NCBI GenBank assembly: GCA_028820655.1
Contig: JAPPIK010000024.1
Coordinates: forward strand, 124,001 to 188,000
DNA: 64,000 nucleotides
Direction of reading: 5' to 3'
DNA from: Candidatus Poribacteria bacterium
Lineage (GTDB): Bacteria; Poribacteria; WGA-4E; JAJDTR01
Shown one piece after another: positions 1 through 9,276 of the stretch. The notes beneath the pieces were generated by a model. That model worked only from the letters and a program-made list of their open reading frames with translations, was not told the DNA's origin and made no database searches. How positions within the stretch are numbered: position 1 is the stretch's first letter; each line of letters opens with the position of its first letter. The position numbers and the translations under genes were made by a program.

Positions 1-1337
1 CCGCAGGCGACGGACATGAGGAACAACCCGCCAAAATCCACGATGTTGACCAAAACGCCTCCGAGCAGCGGTGCGAAACTCATCGGAAAAAGAATGGTGT
101 TCATGAATCCGAGATAGGTTGGTCGGCTCAGTGGCGGGGCAATGTTGAGCAGATATGCCATAAAACCGACCCACATGCCGCTTACGGCGGCTCCCTCTGC
201 CGAGAACACAAGATAGTAGAATGGCGTCTGCCAAGAGAGCGGCAGAAACCGCACCAAGAGAGCAAACAGCGGCGGCAGCGCCAAGATTGCCGCAGTCATA
301 ATCAAGACCCATCGGACGCCGTAGTGTTTTCCGACGTGCGCCCACCAGATGTTTGAAACTACGCCCGTGAGCGCCATGGTGATGAGGAAGGAGCCGATTG
401 TCGCCTCCGAGATGCCCAAGTTCTGCATGGCAAAGGGAACGAAGAACGGCACTGACATCCCGGCGGAATGATGGCAGATTCGGAGCAAGAGAAGCCGCCG
501 ATAATTCGCATCTATCCGTAGGAAATAGGGACCGCGCTTCAGGTGCTGCCGAATTGGCTGACGCGAGGCTTGCACCGGAACGACCGGTTCACGGATTCTG
601 AGAAAGAAGATCACCGACAGGCTGAAGGTCACGATTGCACAGGCGAACAGGGTGCAATAGGTGTAAGGAAACGACAACTCGGTGTCCAGTCCAAACACCG
701 AGAATACGAAGAAATTGACAATCGACTTAAAGAAGCGTGTGACGCCTCCAAAGGGACCGGTGAACTCCGATTCTTTGCCCAGCACCGCTCGAATGAAGAA
801 ACCGAGAAGGATGCCGCACAGGCCGCCATAGAGTTGGCGCAAACTAAAAAATTGTGTTCGTCGGCGCGGACTGAAGGCTTTCGAGATGATGTCCATGTAG
901 GGAATCGTCGAGACGCCCATCGCGGAGGCGGCAATGAAGTAAAACAGCAGAAAGCAGACAGCGAGCGTCACGGGCCGACGGGCGCCGATGAGGATTACGG
1001 CGAGACAGATAACGAGCCACATCGAGATGCGGACAGACATTCCCAATGCGTAGAACTTCATCTTTCGCGGACGATGCTCAAGCAGATTCGACATCAAGAG
1101 TTGCGGCCACATCCAGCCGGCGGGTTGCAGCGATCCCGTCAGTCCGACCAAGATCTTTGATTGAGTGAGGGTATGAACAAAGGCGGGGAGAATTGTCGCG
1201 GCGTCGATCAGGGTGAAACTCATTCGCATGAACACGCCTTGGAGCATGGCCAATCTGAAGTTGCGATCACGCTCGCGTCTTCTTTCTTCTTTATTCTGTA
1301 TTTCTGACTCGGGTGTATCGGTTACGGTGGTCCGCAT
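1..1337 (-). CDS. MFS-type membrane transporter (3' end beyond window)
   Basis: Reading the minus strand from an ATG at 1337 gives an open frame of 445 codons with no stop before the window edge, so the gene is cut at its C-terminus. After a charged N-terminus (TPESEIQNKEERRRERDRN) come hydrophobic segments typical of a 12-helix major facilitator, for example around VICLAVILIG, LAVCFLLFYFIAA, FACAIVTFSLSVIFF and VLIMTAAILALPPLFALL, with a long cytoplasmic loop in the middle. The start has only a weak AAGGA 13 bases upstream. The substrate cannot be read from the sequence; the neighbouring sugar isomerase makes a sugar or sugar acid plausible (inference). Annotators could miss it because the frame is open at the edge. 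Confidence 0.8.
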   Translation of the reverse strand, partial: MRTTVTDTPESEIQNKEERRRERDRNFRLAMLQGVFMRMSFTLIDAATILPAFVHTLTQSKILVGLTGSLQPAGWMWPQLLMSNLLEHRPRKMKFYALGMSVRISMWLVICLAVILIGARRPVTLAVCFLLFYFIAASAMGVSTIPYMDIISKAFSPRRRTQFFSLRQLYGGLCGILLGFFIRAVLGKESEFTGPFGGVTRFFKSIVNFFVFSVFGLDTELSFPYTYCTLFACAIVTFSLSVIFFLRIREPVVPVQASRQPIRQHLKRGPYFLRIDANYRRLLLLRICHHSAGMSVPFFVPFAMQNLGISEATIGSFLITMALTGVVSNIWWAHVGKHYGVRWVLIMTAAILALPPLFALLVRFLPLSWQTPFYYLVFSAEGAAVSGMWVGFMAYLLNIAPPLSRPTYLGFMNTILFPMSFAPLLGGVLVNIVDFGGLFLMSVAC

Positions 1338-1667
1338 AGGACTTGGGACGTTCCTTGAGTGTCGACTCCGGAGAAGGTAACAATCACATCAACGACACCG
1401 GATCTAGCCTGTTTCGATTGAGGACGATCTGCCTCGATGGACGAAAACCGGTTTTAATGCGGCAATGCATTGTTTGACGGGATTAACCGAGCGTTGTTAG
1501 CCGACACGCAACGGCACAGGGCTAGAAAAGGCGGTTTACAGTTTCGCCGAGAGTGTGCTAAAATGGCATATTAAGGATACAGGATTATGGCGATAATATC
1601 CAGTAGAAAACCGATCTTTTTGCACCGTCAACCAATCGTATTCCCGCGATGGTGAAGGAGATGGACC
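1338..1667. other. Divergent intergenic region
   Basis: It separates the minus-strand transporter from the plus-strand isomerase, so it should hold promoters for both. One sigma70-like pair is listed separately. I see no REP palindrome or small gene here. Confidence 0.6.
1535..1564 (+). promoter_or_regulatory. Candidate sigma70-type promoter for the sugar isomerase
   Basis: TTTACA at 1535-1540 and TAAAAT at 1559-1564 are separated by 18 bases. The pair lies about 100 bases ahead of the ATG at 1668, whose Shine-Dalgarno AAGGAG is at the usual distance. Called from sequence match only. Confidence 0.35.
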
Positions 1668-2507
1668 ATGAGACTTGGTGGACCTGTTTTTGTCGACCCG
1701 GAAGACCCGGCAGCGTTAGCGAAAGCCCATACGGCAGAGGGATTCCGTGCCGCTTATTGCCCGAGGGTTAGCTTGCAGGAACCTGAGCGTATGCGTGAGA
1801 TTGAGCGAGCCTTTGATGCGGAAGGGGTTGCGATTGCGGAGGTCGGAGGCGCATGGGGAAATATGATTGCGCCGGACTTGGAAAAACGGGGAGCGCAGAT
1901 TGACATCGTCTGCGAACGTCTTGCGGTGGCGGACGAAGTCGGCGCACTGGGCTGTGTAAACTATGCGGGCACATACGATCCGTCCTCTTCAACCGCACCG
2001 CACGCCAAGAATCTGTCGGATGAGTGCTTCGATCTGATTGTGGAGGTTGTGCGGCAAATTCTGGACACGGTTAAGCCGAGGCGCGCGAGTTTTCTGTTGG
2101 AAATGATGCCGGCGGTTTTTCCGGACAGCGCCGATTCCTACGCCGCCCTGCTCAAGGCGGTTGATCGCTCGTCGTTTCGAGTGCACCTGGATCCCGTCAA
2201 TATCATCACTTCGCCGCGGCGCTTTTTCAATAACGGGAGCGTAATCAGGGAGTGTTTCGATAAACTCGGTCACGCCATTGTCAGTTGCCACGGCAAGGAC
2301 ATCGTCATGCACCCGACGTTCACGGTGGAGATACAGGAGTGCCGTCCGGGGACGGGCAGCTTGGACTACCGCACCTACCTCGCGGAGTTGAGCCGACTTC
2401 CGGGGGATGTGCCGCTGATGATGGAGCACCTTTCCGGAAAAGAGGAGTATGACTTGGCGAAGGATTATATCACCGGTGTAGCGAATGAGATTGGTTTGTC
2501 GTTTTGA
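1668..2507 (+). CDS. Sugar phosphate isomerase/epimerase-like TIM-barrel protein
   Basis: A 279-residue protein with the look of the xylose isomerase-like / AP endonuclease 2 TIM-barrel superfamily (PF01261). Family traits: an early acidic strand after helix 1, conserved metal-ligand-type residues in the second half (LLEMMP near 142-147, VHLDPVN near 171-177, SCHGKD near 205-210, MMEHL near 247-251), and a length close to the family norm. The start is fixed by AAGGAG upstream of the ATG. Such proteins isomerise or epimerise sugars or inositol derivatives in the cytoplasm; the exact substrate is not readable. It is transcribed away from the MFS transporter, and both could serve one sugar (inference). 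Confidence 0.8.
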   Translation: MRLGGPVFVDPEDPAALAKAHTAEGFRAAYCPRVSLQEPERMREIERAFDAEGVAIAEVGGAWGNMIAPDLEKRGAQIDIVCERLAVADEVGALGCVNYAGTYDPSSSTAPHAKNLSDECFDLIVEVVRQILDTVKPRRASFLLEMMPAVFPDSADSYAALLKAVDRSSFRVHLDPVNIITSPRRFFNNGSVIRECFDKLGHAIVSCHGKDIVMHPTFTVEIQECRPGTGSLDYRTYLAELSRLPGDVPLMMEHLSGKEEYDLAKDYITGVANEIGLSF

Positions 2508-2603
2508 GATGTGTGCGGTTCGGGGGTTGGTAGTAGGTTTATCCTCTTTATTCGATCGGCTAATCACTTCTTGTCCAATCGGTGAATCGCCGTAGGCACA
2601 TCC

Positions 2604-2632
2604 AAAGGCTGGTGCGCAGTGCACACCCTACA
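2604..2632 (+). repeat. REP-like palindrome, GTGCGC class
   Basis: GGTGCGC and GCACACC arms around AGT, flanked by AAGGCT on the left and CCTACA on the right. It is an empty site of the class occupied by the nested element at 22584, 26511 and 30186. Confidence 0.75.
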
Positions 2633-2712
2633 GATGTGCCGAGATGCATACGTCTAGGGTGATGATTGAAGATAGTTCTACATTACTAGCTGACGAACCG
2701 TGATAAGAGAAA

Positions 2713-4890
2713 ATGGATTGGATTGTCAAGAATCTCCTGCTTTTGTTGGCGGTTGGCGTACTTCCTCCTCCTAGCGCGGCGAGCGAAGAATCGGTACAAC
2801 ATCGCGTTTCCCCTCACCGGATTTCCGAGCACATCAAGGTCGATGGAGTTTTCGATGAGGGCGCTTGGCAAAGCGTAGAGCCAATCCGGCAGTTGCTTCA
2901 GATACAACCGAACCAAGGCGCGCCGATGACGCAGCCAAGCGAGGTGCGAATTCTCTATGACGAGAGAAATCTATACTTCGGTTTCACCTTTTTCGATTCG
3001 GAGATGGATAAACTGGTCGCCAACGAGATGCGCCGGGATTCCGAGGGGCTGCGGTCTAACGACTACGGTTATCTGCTGTTGGACACGTACAATGATCGAC
3101 GCAATGCGGTTTTCTTCCGTTTCAACCCGCTGGGCGGGATGGAAGACACGGCGGTGTCGAACAGCGGCGACAGTCTGAACAGCAACTGGGATATAGTCTG
3201 GGAATGCCGCGCCAAAATCAACCCGGACCATTGGACAGCGGAGATTGCCATACCGTTCAGTCAACTTCGCTTCGAGAAGAGCGATGTGATGACCTGGGGG
3301 ATAAACTTTGGTCGAGAGATTGCGCGATCTCAGGAGATAGGGGCGTGGATTCCGGCGCCCAAAACATACGGTCCCCTTGGCAAGTACCGTACCGCCTACT
3401 TCGGCAGTCTTACGGGATTAGAGGGCATTTTCCCTTCAAGGAATCTTGAACTGCTTCCTTATGTGTCGCCGGGGTGGAGCCGTGTACCGGCGGAAGACCA
3501 GACCGATGCCGTGTTCGAGGCAGGATTGGACTTCAAGTACGGCATTACCTCGAATCTCACGGCAGACCTCACGCTGAACACCGACTTCGCGCAAGTTGAA
3601 GCCGACGAGGAGCAGGTCAATCTCACGCGTTTCGGTCTGTTTTTCCCTGAACAACGCCCATTCTTTCTTGAAGGCGCCAGCATCTTCGATGTGGGTGTCC
3701 CGCGTCCGAGTTTCCGCAGACCTCCGCCGTTGCTTTTGTTCTACAGCCGCCGCATCGGTCTCGCAGAGGAGCGGGCGATTCCAATTGTCGCGGGCGGCAA
3801 GATAACGGGGAAGGTTGGACGATACGGTGTCGGTGTGCTTGACGTGTTCACGAATGAATTCCAAGATGAGGAGGTGGCGGAGCCTCGGACGAATTACTCG
3901 GTGGTGCGCCTGACGAGGGATATTTTCACCGGCTCGTCCGTCGGTGTCATCGCTATCAACAAACAGAGCGCCGGCGCCTACAATCGCACGGCGGGGCTAG
4001 ATTTTTCCTACCGACCACGGAAAGACCTTGATATCCGTGGGCTTTGGGCGCGTACGCTTGACGACGGAGTCTCGGAACAGAACGACGCCTTCTATTTGGG
4101 CGGCGATTGGCGTAACAATCGTTTTGAAGTAGAAGGGTCGTACACGGATATCGGAGAGCGATTTAATCCGGAAGTCGGATTCGTCCGGCGGGGAGGGGTT
4201 CGGCATGTTCGCGGCGGAGCACAGTATACCCCTTGGCCGCGGGCGTTCGGGATACGACAGATTGAAATTGGTCCCGAGGTTGGATTTGTATTGAACCGCG
4301 ACAATGAACTGGAAACGCGGGAGCTCGTCATAAGCAATGATTTCGACCTTGAAAGCGGTGATAGAATTGGTTTCGAAGCCAGGCATACGATGGAGCATCT
4401 GACGGAGGATTTTCATATTCAGGATTCTATCATCCCGGTAGGCGACTACAACTTCACTTGGTTTCAAGGATCGATTCATAGCAGCAGCAGTCGCACGGTA
4501 TTCGGCGATCTTCGCGTGGAGTTCGGGGAGTTTTATCACGGTACGCGACGCGGTATCGGCGTGGACGCAATCATCAAACCGAACGCGCAACTGAGTATAC
4601 AACCGTTGATCGAGTTTAACCGTGTAACGCTTCCGTCGGAGACGTTCAATGCCAGCATTTTTGCGGGACGAGTGAGTTATTCCTTTTCGACTAAGCTTTT
4701 CACCAAGTTGTTCGCGCAGTGGAGCAGCGATAGAGGGGCGACTACCGCGAACTTCCTGATTAACTATATCTACAGACCGGGCAGCGATTTGTACTTGGTT
4801 TTCAATCAGACGTATGATACTGAAGGAGAAGGCATCGATCTCCACGACTGGACGATTATCGGGAAAATGACGTATTGGTGGGTGCCGTGA
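2713..4890 (+). CDS. Exported CBM9-like / DUF5916 protein, copy 1
   Basis: 725 residues. A signal peptide (about 1-23) is followed by a domain resembling carbohydrate-binding module 9 (about 30-215; start VSPHRISEHIKVDG, later LYFGFTFFDSEM and WTAEIAIPFSQLRF). The rest (about 240-725) is rich in alternating beta strands and ends in an aromatic residue pattern (MTYWWVP), which fits the DUF5916 family and suggests an outer-membrane beta-barrel. Known members are of unsettled function; glycan binding or uptake at the cell surface is inferred from the N-domain. The ribosome site is weak. A second copy follows 238 bases downstream. Confidence 0.8.
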   Translation: MDWIVKNLLLLLAVGVLPPPSAASEESVQHRVSPHRISEHIKVDGVFDEGAWQSVEPIRQLLQIQPNQGAPMTQPSEVRILYDERNLYFGFTFFDSEMDKLVANEMRRDSEGLRSNDYGYLLLDTYNDRRNAVFFRFNPLGGMEDTAVSNSGDSLNSNWDIVWECRAKINPDHWTAEIAIPFSQLRFEKSDVMTWGINFGREIARSQEIGAWIPAPKTYGPLGKYRTAYFGSLTGLEGIFPSRNLELLPYVSPGWSRVPAEDQTDAVFEAGLDFKYGITSNLTADLTLNTDFAQVEADEEQVNLTRFGLFFPEQRPFFLEGASIFDVGVPRPSFRRPPPLLLFYSRRIGLAEERAIPIVAGGKITGKVGRYGVGVLDVFTNEFQDEEVAEPRTNYSVVRLTRDIFTGSSVGVIAINKQSAGAYNRTAGLDFSYRPRKDLDIRGLWARTLDDGVSEQNDAFYLGGDWRNNRFEVEGSYTDIGERFNPEVGFVRRGGVRHVRGGAQYTPWPRAFGIRQIEIGPEVGFVLNRDNELETRELVISNDFDLESGDRIGFEARHTMEHLTEDFHIQDSIIPVGDYNFTWFQGSIHSSSSRTVFGDLRVEFGEFYHGTRRGIGVDAIIKPNAQLSIQPLIEFNRVTLPSETFNASIFAGRVSYSFSTKLFTKLFAQWSSDRGATTANFLINYIYRPGSDLYLVFNQTYDTEGEGIDLHDWTIIGKMTYWWVP

Positions 4891-4995
4891 TCGCGTTTGC
4901 AGCGCCGCCCTAGAACTCGAATGCGTCGATTACGAGGATCGAGAAGAGAGTCCTACGTGGAGCCGAGAAAACAGCTAGGATTCCGCGCAACGTCT

Positions 4996-5057
4996 CTGGT
5001 GCAAGGGATCTCTTTCGCGCTCAATATTCATTCGCTTGATTCCTGTACGCACCTTAC
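4996..5057 (+). repeat. Nested element inside a GTGCGC-class REP
   Basis: Arms CTGGTGC and GCACCTTAC flank an insert from about 5005 to 5041 that starts GGGATCTCT and ends TCGCTTGATT. It lies between the two DUF5916 genes. The REP arms are partly worn. Confidence 0.65.
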
Positions 5058-5128
5058 GGGACAGGTTTCGGTAGCGCGTCATGCCCAATCTTAGAGTAGG
5101 CACGCATTGATGAGAAAAGATAGATTAG

Positions 5129-7297
5129 ATGGTCCGAAAATACCGGATTTTACTTGTGGCGTTCGTGTTGATGCCTCTTTTCGTAGCGAGTGCTAGTCCG
5201 ATGGATCATCTCGTTTCGCCGCATCGGATTTCTGAGAATATCATGGTTGACGGAATCTTCGCTGAGTCCGCCTGGCAGAACGCACAGCCGATTCGAAATT
5301 TTTTTCAGATACAACCGAACGAAGGTGCGCCGATGACGCAGCCGAGCGAGGTTCGCATTCTCTATGATGAGAAGAATCTTTACTTCGGTTTCAGGTTTTT
5401 CGACGCTGCGATGGATAAACTGGTTGCCAACGTGATGCGCAGGGATTCCTTAGGCCTGCAATCTAATGATTACGGGTTTTTGGTATTGGATACTTATAAT
5501 GACCGGCGCAACGCCGTTTTCTTCCGATTTAATCCGTTGGGCGGGATGGAGGACACGGCGGTTTCGAACAGCGGCGACAATCTGAACTCGAATTGGGACG
5601 TCGTATGGAAATGCCGCGCGAGAATCAACCCGGACCATTGGACGGCGGAGATTGCCATACCGTTCAGTCAACTCCGCTTCAAGAAGAGCGAGGCAATGGC
5701 TTGGGGGATAAACTTTGGACGGGGGATTGCGCGCAACCAAGAGATCGGGGCATGGAAACCGGCGCCCAAGACATACGGTCCTATGGGGCAGTACCGCACC
5801 GCCTACTTTGGCAGTCTTACGGGATTGAAGGGTGTCTCCCCATCACGCAATTTGGAAATTCTGCCTTATGTTTTAGCTGGCGGCAGCCGAGAAGCGGAGG
5901 TGGAGGAGACAAAGTCGGTGCTTGATGCAGGCTTGGACCTAAAATACGGCATCACACCGAATCTTACGGCGGATCTTACGTTTAACACCGACTTCGCGCA
6001 AGTTGAAGCCGACTCGGAGCAAGTCAATCTAACTCGCTTTGATCTATTTTTCCCGGAGCAACGACCCTTCTTTCTTGAAGGCGCCAGCATCTTTGATGTG
6101 GGTATCCCGCGACCCAACTTTTTCACACCCCCGCCATTGCTGTTATTCTATAGCCGCCGCATCGGTCTGGCGGAAGACCGTGCGGTGCCGATTATCGCGG
6201 GCGGCAAAATAACCGGAAAAGTTGGACCTTACGGGGTCGGTGTGCTTGATGTGTTTACGGGTGCATTGCAAGCGGACGAGGTGACGGAACCCCGCACAAA
6301 TTACTCCGTGCTGCGCCTGACGAGGGATGTCTTCGCCGAGTCGTCCATTGGCGCAATCGCCATCAACAAACAGAGCGCCGATGCCTACAATCGCACCGCG
6401 GGACTTGACTTTTCCTATCGACCGCGGGAAAACCTTACGGTCCGAGGATTGTGGTCGCGCACGTTTGACCATGCAACTCTCGCACAGGATGACGTCTTCT
6501 ACCTGGGCAGTGATTGGCGTACCAGTCGTTTTCAGGCGGCGGGGTCGTACACTGACATCGGAGAGCAATTCGATCCTAAAGTAGGATTCGTTTTTCGCAC
6601 AGGGGCTCGTCAGATCCGCGGCAGAGCGCAGTATACCCCTTGGCCGGAGGCATTCGGGATACGCCAGCTAAGGACCGGTCCCACGGTTGAATTGGTGCTG
6701 GACCGAGACAATGCACTCGAAACTCGAAACGTTACCTACGACGGGGAACTTGAGCTTGGGAGCGGGGATTGGATAGGTGTCCACGCCACGCATACAACGG
6801 AGCATCTCGACGAAGCGTTTGATATAGAGAACGCTGTCGTCCCAATCGGCGAACACGAGTTTACCCGGTTTGGTGCATACTATTTCGGGGATAGTAGTCG
6901 AAAGGTATTCAGCATACTAGGTATGGATTTTGGAGAGTTTTATCACGGTACGAAACGCGGAATTTTCGCGGAAGCGATTTTGAAACCGAGCGCGCGGCTG
7001 AGTATCCATCCTAGGCTTGCGTTGAATCGTATCAGCTTTCCGTCGGGTGTATTCAATGCCGGCGTTTTTTCCGGAAGGGTAAGCTATTCGTTTTCAACAG
7101 CGCTGTATACGAAGTTGTTTGCGCAGTGGAGCAGCGACAGTGACGTGGTTTCCGGCAACTTCCTGATAAACTATATCTACCGTCCGGGCAGCGATTTCTA
7201 CTTGGTTGTTAACCAGACGTATGATACCAAAGGAGAACGCCTCGATATCAGCGACTGGACGATTATCGGGAAAATGACGTATTGGTGGGTGCCGTGA
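5129..7297 (+). CDS. Exported CBM9-like / DUF5916 protein, copy 2
   Basis: 722 residues, closely similar to the preceding gene along its whole length, including the N-terminal HLVSPHRISENIMVDG region, the central FNTDFAQVEAD and FFPEQRPFFLEGASIFDVG segments, and the identical final residues IIGKMTYWWVP. A signal peptide covers about residues 1-23. This is a tandem duplication whose copies have diverged most in the C-terminal barrel-like part. Function as for copy 1: probably outer-membrane, possibly glycan-related. The PhyH gene 66 bases downstream may be co-transcribed. Confidence 0.8.
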   Translation: MVRKYRILLVAFVLMPLFVASASPMDHLVSPHRISENIMVDGIFAESAWQNAQPIRNFFQIQPNEGAPMTQPSEVRILYDEKNLYFGFRFFDAAMDKLVANVMRRDSLGLQSNDYGFLVLDTYNDRRNAVFFRFNPLGGMEDTAVSNSGDNLNSNWDVVWKCRARINPDHWTAEIAIPFSQLRFKKSEAMAWGINFGRGIARNQEIGAWKPAPKTYGPMGQYRTAYFGSLTGLKGVSPSRNLEILPYVLAGGSREAEVEETKSVLDAGLDLKYGITPNLTADLTFNTDFAQVEADSEQVNLTRFDLFFPEQRPFFLEGASIFDVGIPRPNFFTPPPLLLFYSRRIGLAEDRAVPIIAGGKITGKVGPYGVGVLDVFTGALQADEVTEPRTNYSVLRLTRDVFAESSIGAIAINKQSADAYNRTAGLDFSYRPRENLTVRGLWSRTFDHATLAQDDVFYLGSDWRTSRFQAAGSYTDIGEQFDPKVGFVFRTGARQIRGRAQYTPWPEAFGIRQLRTGPTVELVLDRDNALETRNVTYDGELELGSGDWIGVHATHTTEHLDEAFDIENAVVPIGEHEFTRFGAYYFGDSSRKVFSILGMDFGEFYHGTKRGIFAEAILKPSARLSIHPRLALNRISFPSGVFNAGVFSGRVSYSFSTALYTKLFAQWSSDSDVVSGNFLINYIYRPGSDFYLVVNQTYDTKGERLDISDWTIIGKMTYWWVP

Positions 7298-7363
7298 TGT
7301 CAAATAGTTTGGCCGGGGATTCCTCTCGGAATATTCTAATCGCGCTGCCCGGAAGGAGGATTG

Positions 7364-8140
7364 ATGAGTAGCAAAGAGGACGTTCTTCAGCAATTCAAAC
7401 AGGAAGGATACGCAATCTTTAGGGATGTGCTTGACCCTGGATTGGTCCAGGAGGCGAGCCGCCACCTAGACTGGCTGCAGGAGAAGAATCCGGAGTTACG
7501 ACCGGAGCAATATCATCATCCGCTTGTCGCCGACGATCCGTTTTGGGTGCGGCTCGTCAGCGATGAAAGGCTGGTGGACATAGCGGAGATATTTGTCGGA
7601 CCGGACGTCGCCCTATTCGCTTCGCACTATATCTGCAAACCGCCATCGGATGGGCATCCGGTGCTATGGCATCAGGATGGCAGCTATTGGCCCTTGGAAC
7701 CGATGGAGGTCGTGACGCTGTGGCTCGCCGTCGATGATTCGACCCCGGAGAACGGCTGTATGCGCGTGATTCCGGGAACGCACACACTGGAGTTGCATGA
7801 AATGAAACCGCGAACCGATATTCCCAACGTGCTAAAATCAGGGATTGACTCCGAATTGGTCGATGAATCCCGCGCCGTTGACTTTGTTCTCAAGGCGGGA
7901 GACGTCTCGGTGCACCACCCGAACATCATACACGGATCGAACGCGAACACATCATCCAAGCGGCGCGGCGGCTTGACGATTCGCTATATTCCGACGAGCA
8001 CGCGCATCGTCAGCCAACCGAATTCTTGCGCGTTTCTGCTGCGCGGCGATGCTGTTCCGGGTGTGAACAGTTACCTCACGCGACCGAAGTACGTTGAGGG
8101 GGTGCACATGCGTTTTCAGGGGTGTGAGGCGTGGCAGTAA
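7364..8140 (+). CDS. Phytanoyl-CoA dioxygenase family oxygenase
   Basis: 258 residues, typical for the PhyH family of Fe(II)/2-oxoglutarate oxygenases. The iron-binding triad is visible: H103-x-D105 in VLWHQDGSYW and a distal His near 190 in NIIHGSNANTSSKRRG, followed by the Arg that binds the oxoglutarate carboxylate. These enzymes hydroxylate small molecules in the cytoplasm; the substrate is unknown here. A TTG sits just before the ATG, and the ATG at 7364 behind AAGGAGG is preferred. Two other PhyH genes in this window (43741 and 50386) are only distantly similar, so they are not recent copies. Confidence 0.88.
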   Translation: MSSKEDVLQQFKQEGYAIFRDVLDPGLVQEASRHLDWLQEKNPELRPEQYHHPLVADDPFWVRLVSDERLVDIAEIFVGPDVALFASHYICKPPSDGHPVLWHQDGSYWPLEPMEVVTLWLAVDDSTPENGCMRVIPGTHTLELHEMKPRTDIPNVLKSGIDSELVDESRAVDFVLKAGDVSVHHPNIIHGSNANTSSKRRGGLTIRYIPTSTRIVSQPNSCAFLLRGDAVPGVNSYLTRPKYVEGVHMRFQGCEAWQ

Positions 8141-8250
8141 TGGAACCCTAAGGGAAGATTGGAAGGACGGAAGGGTGGAAGATAAGAAGACGGGAAAGCA
8201 CCGGGGGTGAGTTCGATGGAAGGTGAGTCGAAGGATGGACGGTGGGAAGA

Positions 8251-8295
8251 TTGTCTGAACTGTGATTCATTTGATTTGGGGATTGCCTTGATTGC
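8251..8295 (+). repeat. TTGTCTGAACTGTGATTC-type dispersed repeat
   Basis: About 45 bases starting TTGTCTGAACTGTGATTCAT and ending CCTTGATTGC. Close copies are at 22090-22134 and, inverted, at 22833-22879. Confidence 0.7.
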
Positions 8296-8340
8296 GGGCG
8301 TTTAGCGGTTCGCTCGGCGAGTGTTTAACGCAAGTCGGGA

Positions 8341-8366
8341 GGTCGCGACCGGGAGATCGCTCCTAC
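8341..8366 (+). repeat. REP-like palindrome, GTCGCGACC class
   Basis: GGTCGCGACCGGGAGATCGC followed by TCCTAC. The imperfect stem has CTAC at the right edge (GTAG on the other strand). Confidence 0.75.
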
Positions 8367-8387
8367 GAAAAGCAAAGGCGGGCAGGG

Positions 8388-8500
8388 TTTCTATAGGAGT
8401 TCTATAGGAGTTCTATGGGATCTCTATCGCGCTCGCTATTCACTCGCTTAATCAGTCATTATTCATTCCCTTGATCACTCACTATTCGTTCGTTTGATCA
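8388..8500 (+). repeat. Expanded nested element, about 110 bp
   Basis: Several 11-12-base modules ending in CTAT are stacked (TTTCTATAGGAG, TTCTATAGGAG, TTCTATGGGATC), followed by CGCGCTCGCTAT and three modules ending TTAATC or TTGATC. It is the clearest case of copy-number growth of both module types. Clear REP arms are not visible here. Confidence 0.7.
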
Positions 8501-8559
8501 TGGCGCATCCTAAAACAAGGTATAATGAAGATACAGAGTTTTTCAGAAAAAACTCGGAT

Positions 8560-9195
8560 TCATAGCCCTTGCAGGAAGGGGTTGTTTCGCTTTTCGGCGC
8601 CTATGGTGGTTTGGGGACCGTGGCCGGGAAAGACCGGCGTGGCGTCGTCCAACGGCAAGAGTTGGTCTCGGATTGAATCTAGTAGCTGCTCGTAGGAACC
8701 GCCCCACAGATCGGTTCGACCAATGCTGTTCTGGAAGAGCGTGTCGCCTGCAAACACGCCGAGTTCGCTTCCCTCCAGTTTGAGGCAGACGCCTCCGGGG
8801 CTGTGACCGGGAGTTTCAAGCACGGAGAGGTCGTAGCTTCCGAAGGCGATGCGATCGCCTTCCTTGATGTACCGGTCGATGGTGGGAATCTCGGGTTCGT
8901 CCCCTCCAAACAGCGCGGCTTGGGCTGGCAGATTATCGAGCATGATTTGGTCGGCTTCGTGTATGAGAGTCAAACCTTTCGTTTCGCGTTGCAGAGCGGA
9001 GGTGGCGCCCACATGGTCGAGGTGTCCATGAGTGTGAATGAGGTATCTGACGGTTAAACCGTGCTTTCGGATGGATTCCAGGATGTGGTCGGCTTCATCG
9101 CCCGGATCAATCACGACCCCTTCACGGGTTTCATCGCACCCGAAAATCCAGCAGTTCGATTGAAAGGGACTCACTACCAATTGTTCCAGTATCAT
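8560..9195 (-). CDS. Metallo-beta-lactamase-fold hydrolase (GloB-like)
   Basis: 211 residues. The zinc-binding signature T-H-x-H-x-D-H is present at about 55-61 (IHTHGHLDHVG), with a further His in ETPGHSPGG near 131 and the terminal GHGPQTTIG. The fold and length match the glyoxalase II-like / persulfide dioxygenase-like branch of the superfamily, which hydrolyses thioesters or related bonds in the cytoplasm. The ATG at 9195 directly follows an in-frame TTG, and neither has a good Shine-Dalgarno. It stands alone between plus-strand genes. Confidence 0.85.
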   Translation of the reverse strand: MILEQLVVSPFQSNCWIFGCDETREGVVIDPGDEADHILESIRKHGLTVRYLIHTHGHLDHVGATSALQRETKGLTLIHEADQIMLDNLPAQAALFGGDEPEIPTIDRYIKEGDRIAFGSYDLSVLETPGHSPGGVCLKLEGSELGVFAGDTLFQNSIGRTDLWGGSYEQLLDSIRDQLLPLDDATPVFPGHGPQTTIGAEKRNNPFLQGL

Positions 9196-9276
9196 CAACT
9201 TATCATTTTGGAATGGTAAGGCTACAATTTCTCAATTGTAGCAGAGCATTAGCAGGGCGAATCGGATCTTTCCAAT

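Larger units (their letters stand above)
8141..8559. other. Repeat-bearing intergenic region
   Basis: Convergent gene ends. It holds a TTGTCTGAACTG-type repeat, a GTCGCGACC-class REP and an expanded nested element. No coding frame is convincing. Confidence 0.7.

Noticed and set aside
543-1160. 205-codon plus-strand frame
   Set aside because: It lies opposite the MFS transporter and encodes a highly charged sequence without family features; the minus frame is clearly the real one.
4897-5094. 65-codon frame between the DUF5916 genes
   Set aside because: It runs through an occupied REP and has no ribosome site or family likeness.
8501-8559. Hairpin-like TTTTTCAGAAAAAACTC as a terminator for the MBL-fold gene
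   Set aside because: The stem is very short and AT-only; not strong enough to call.
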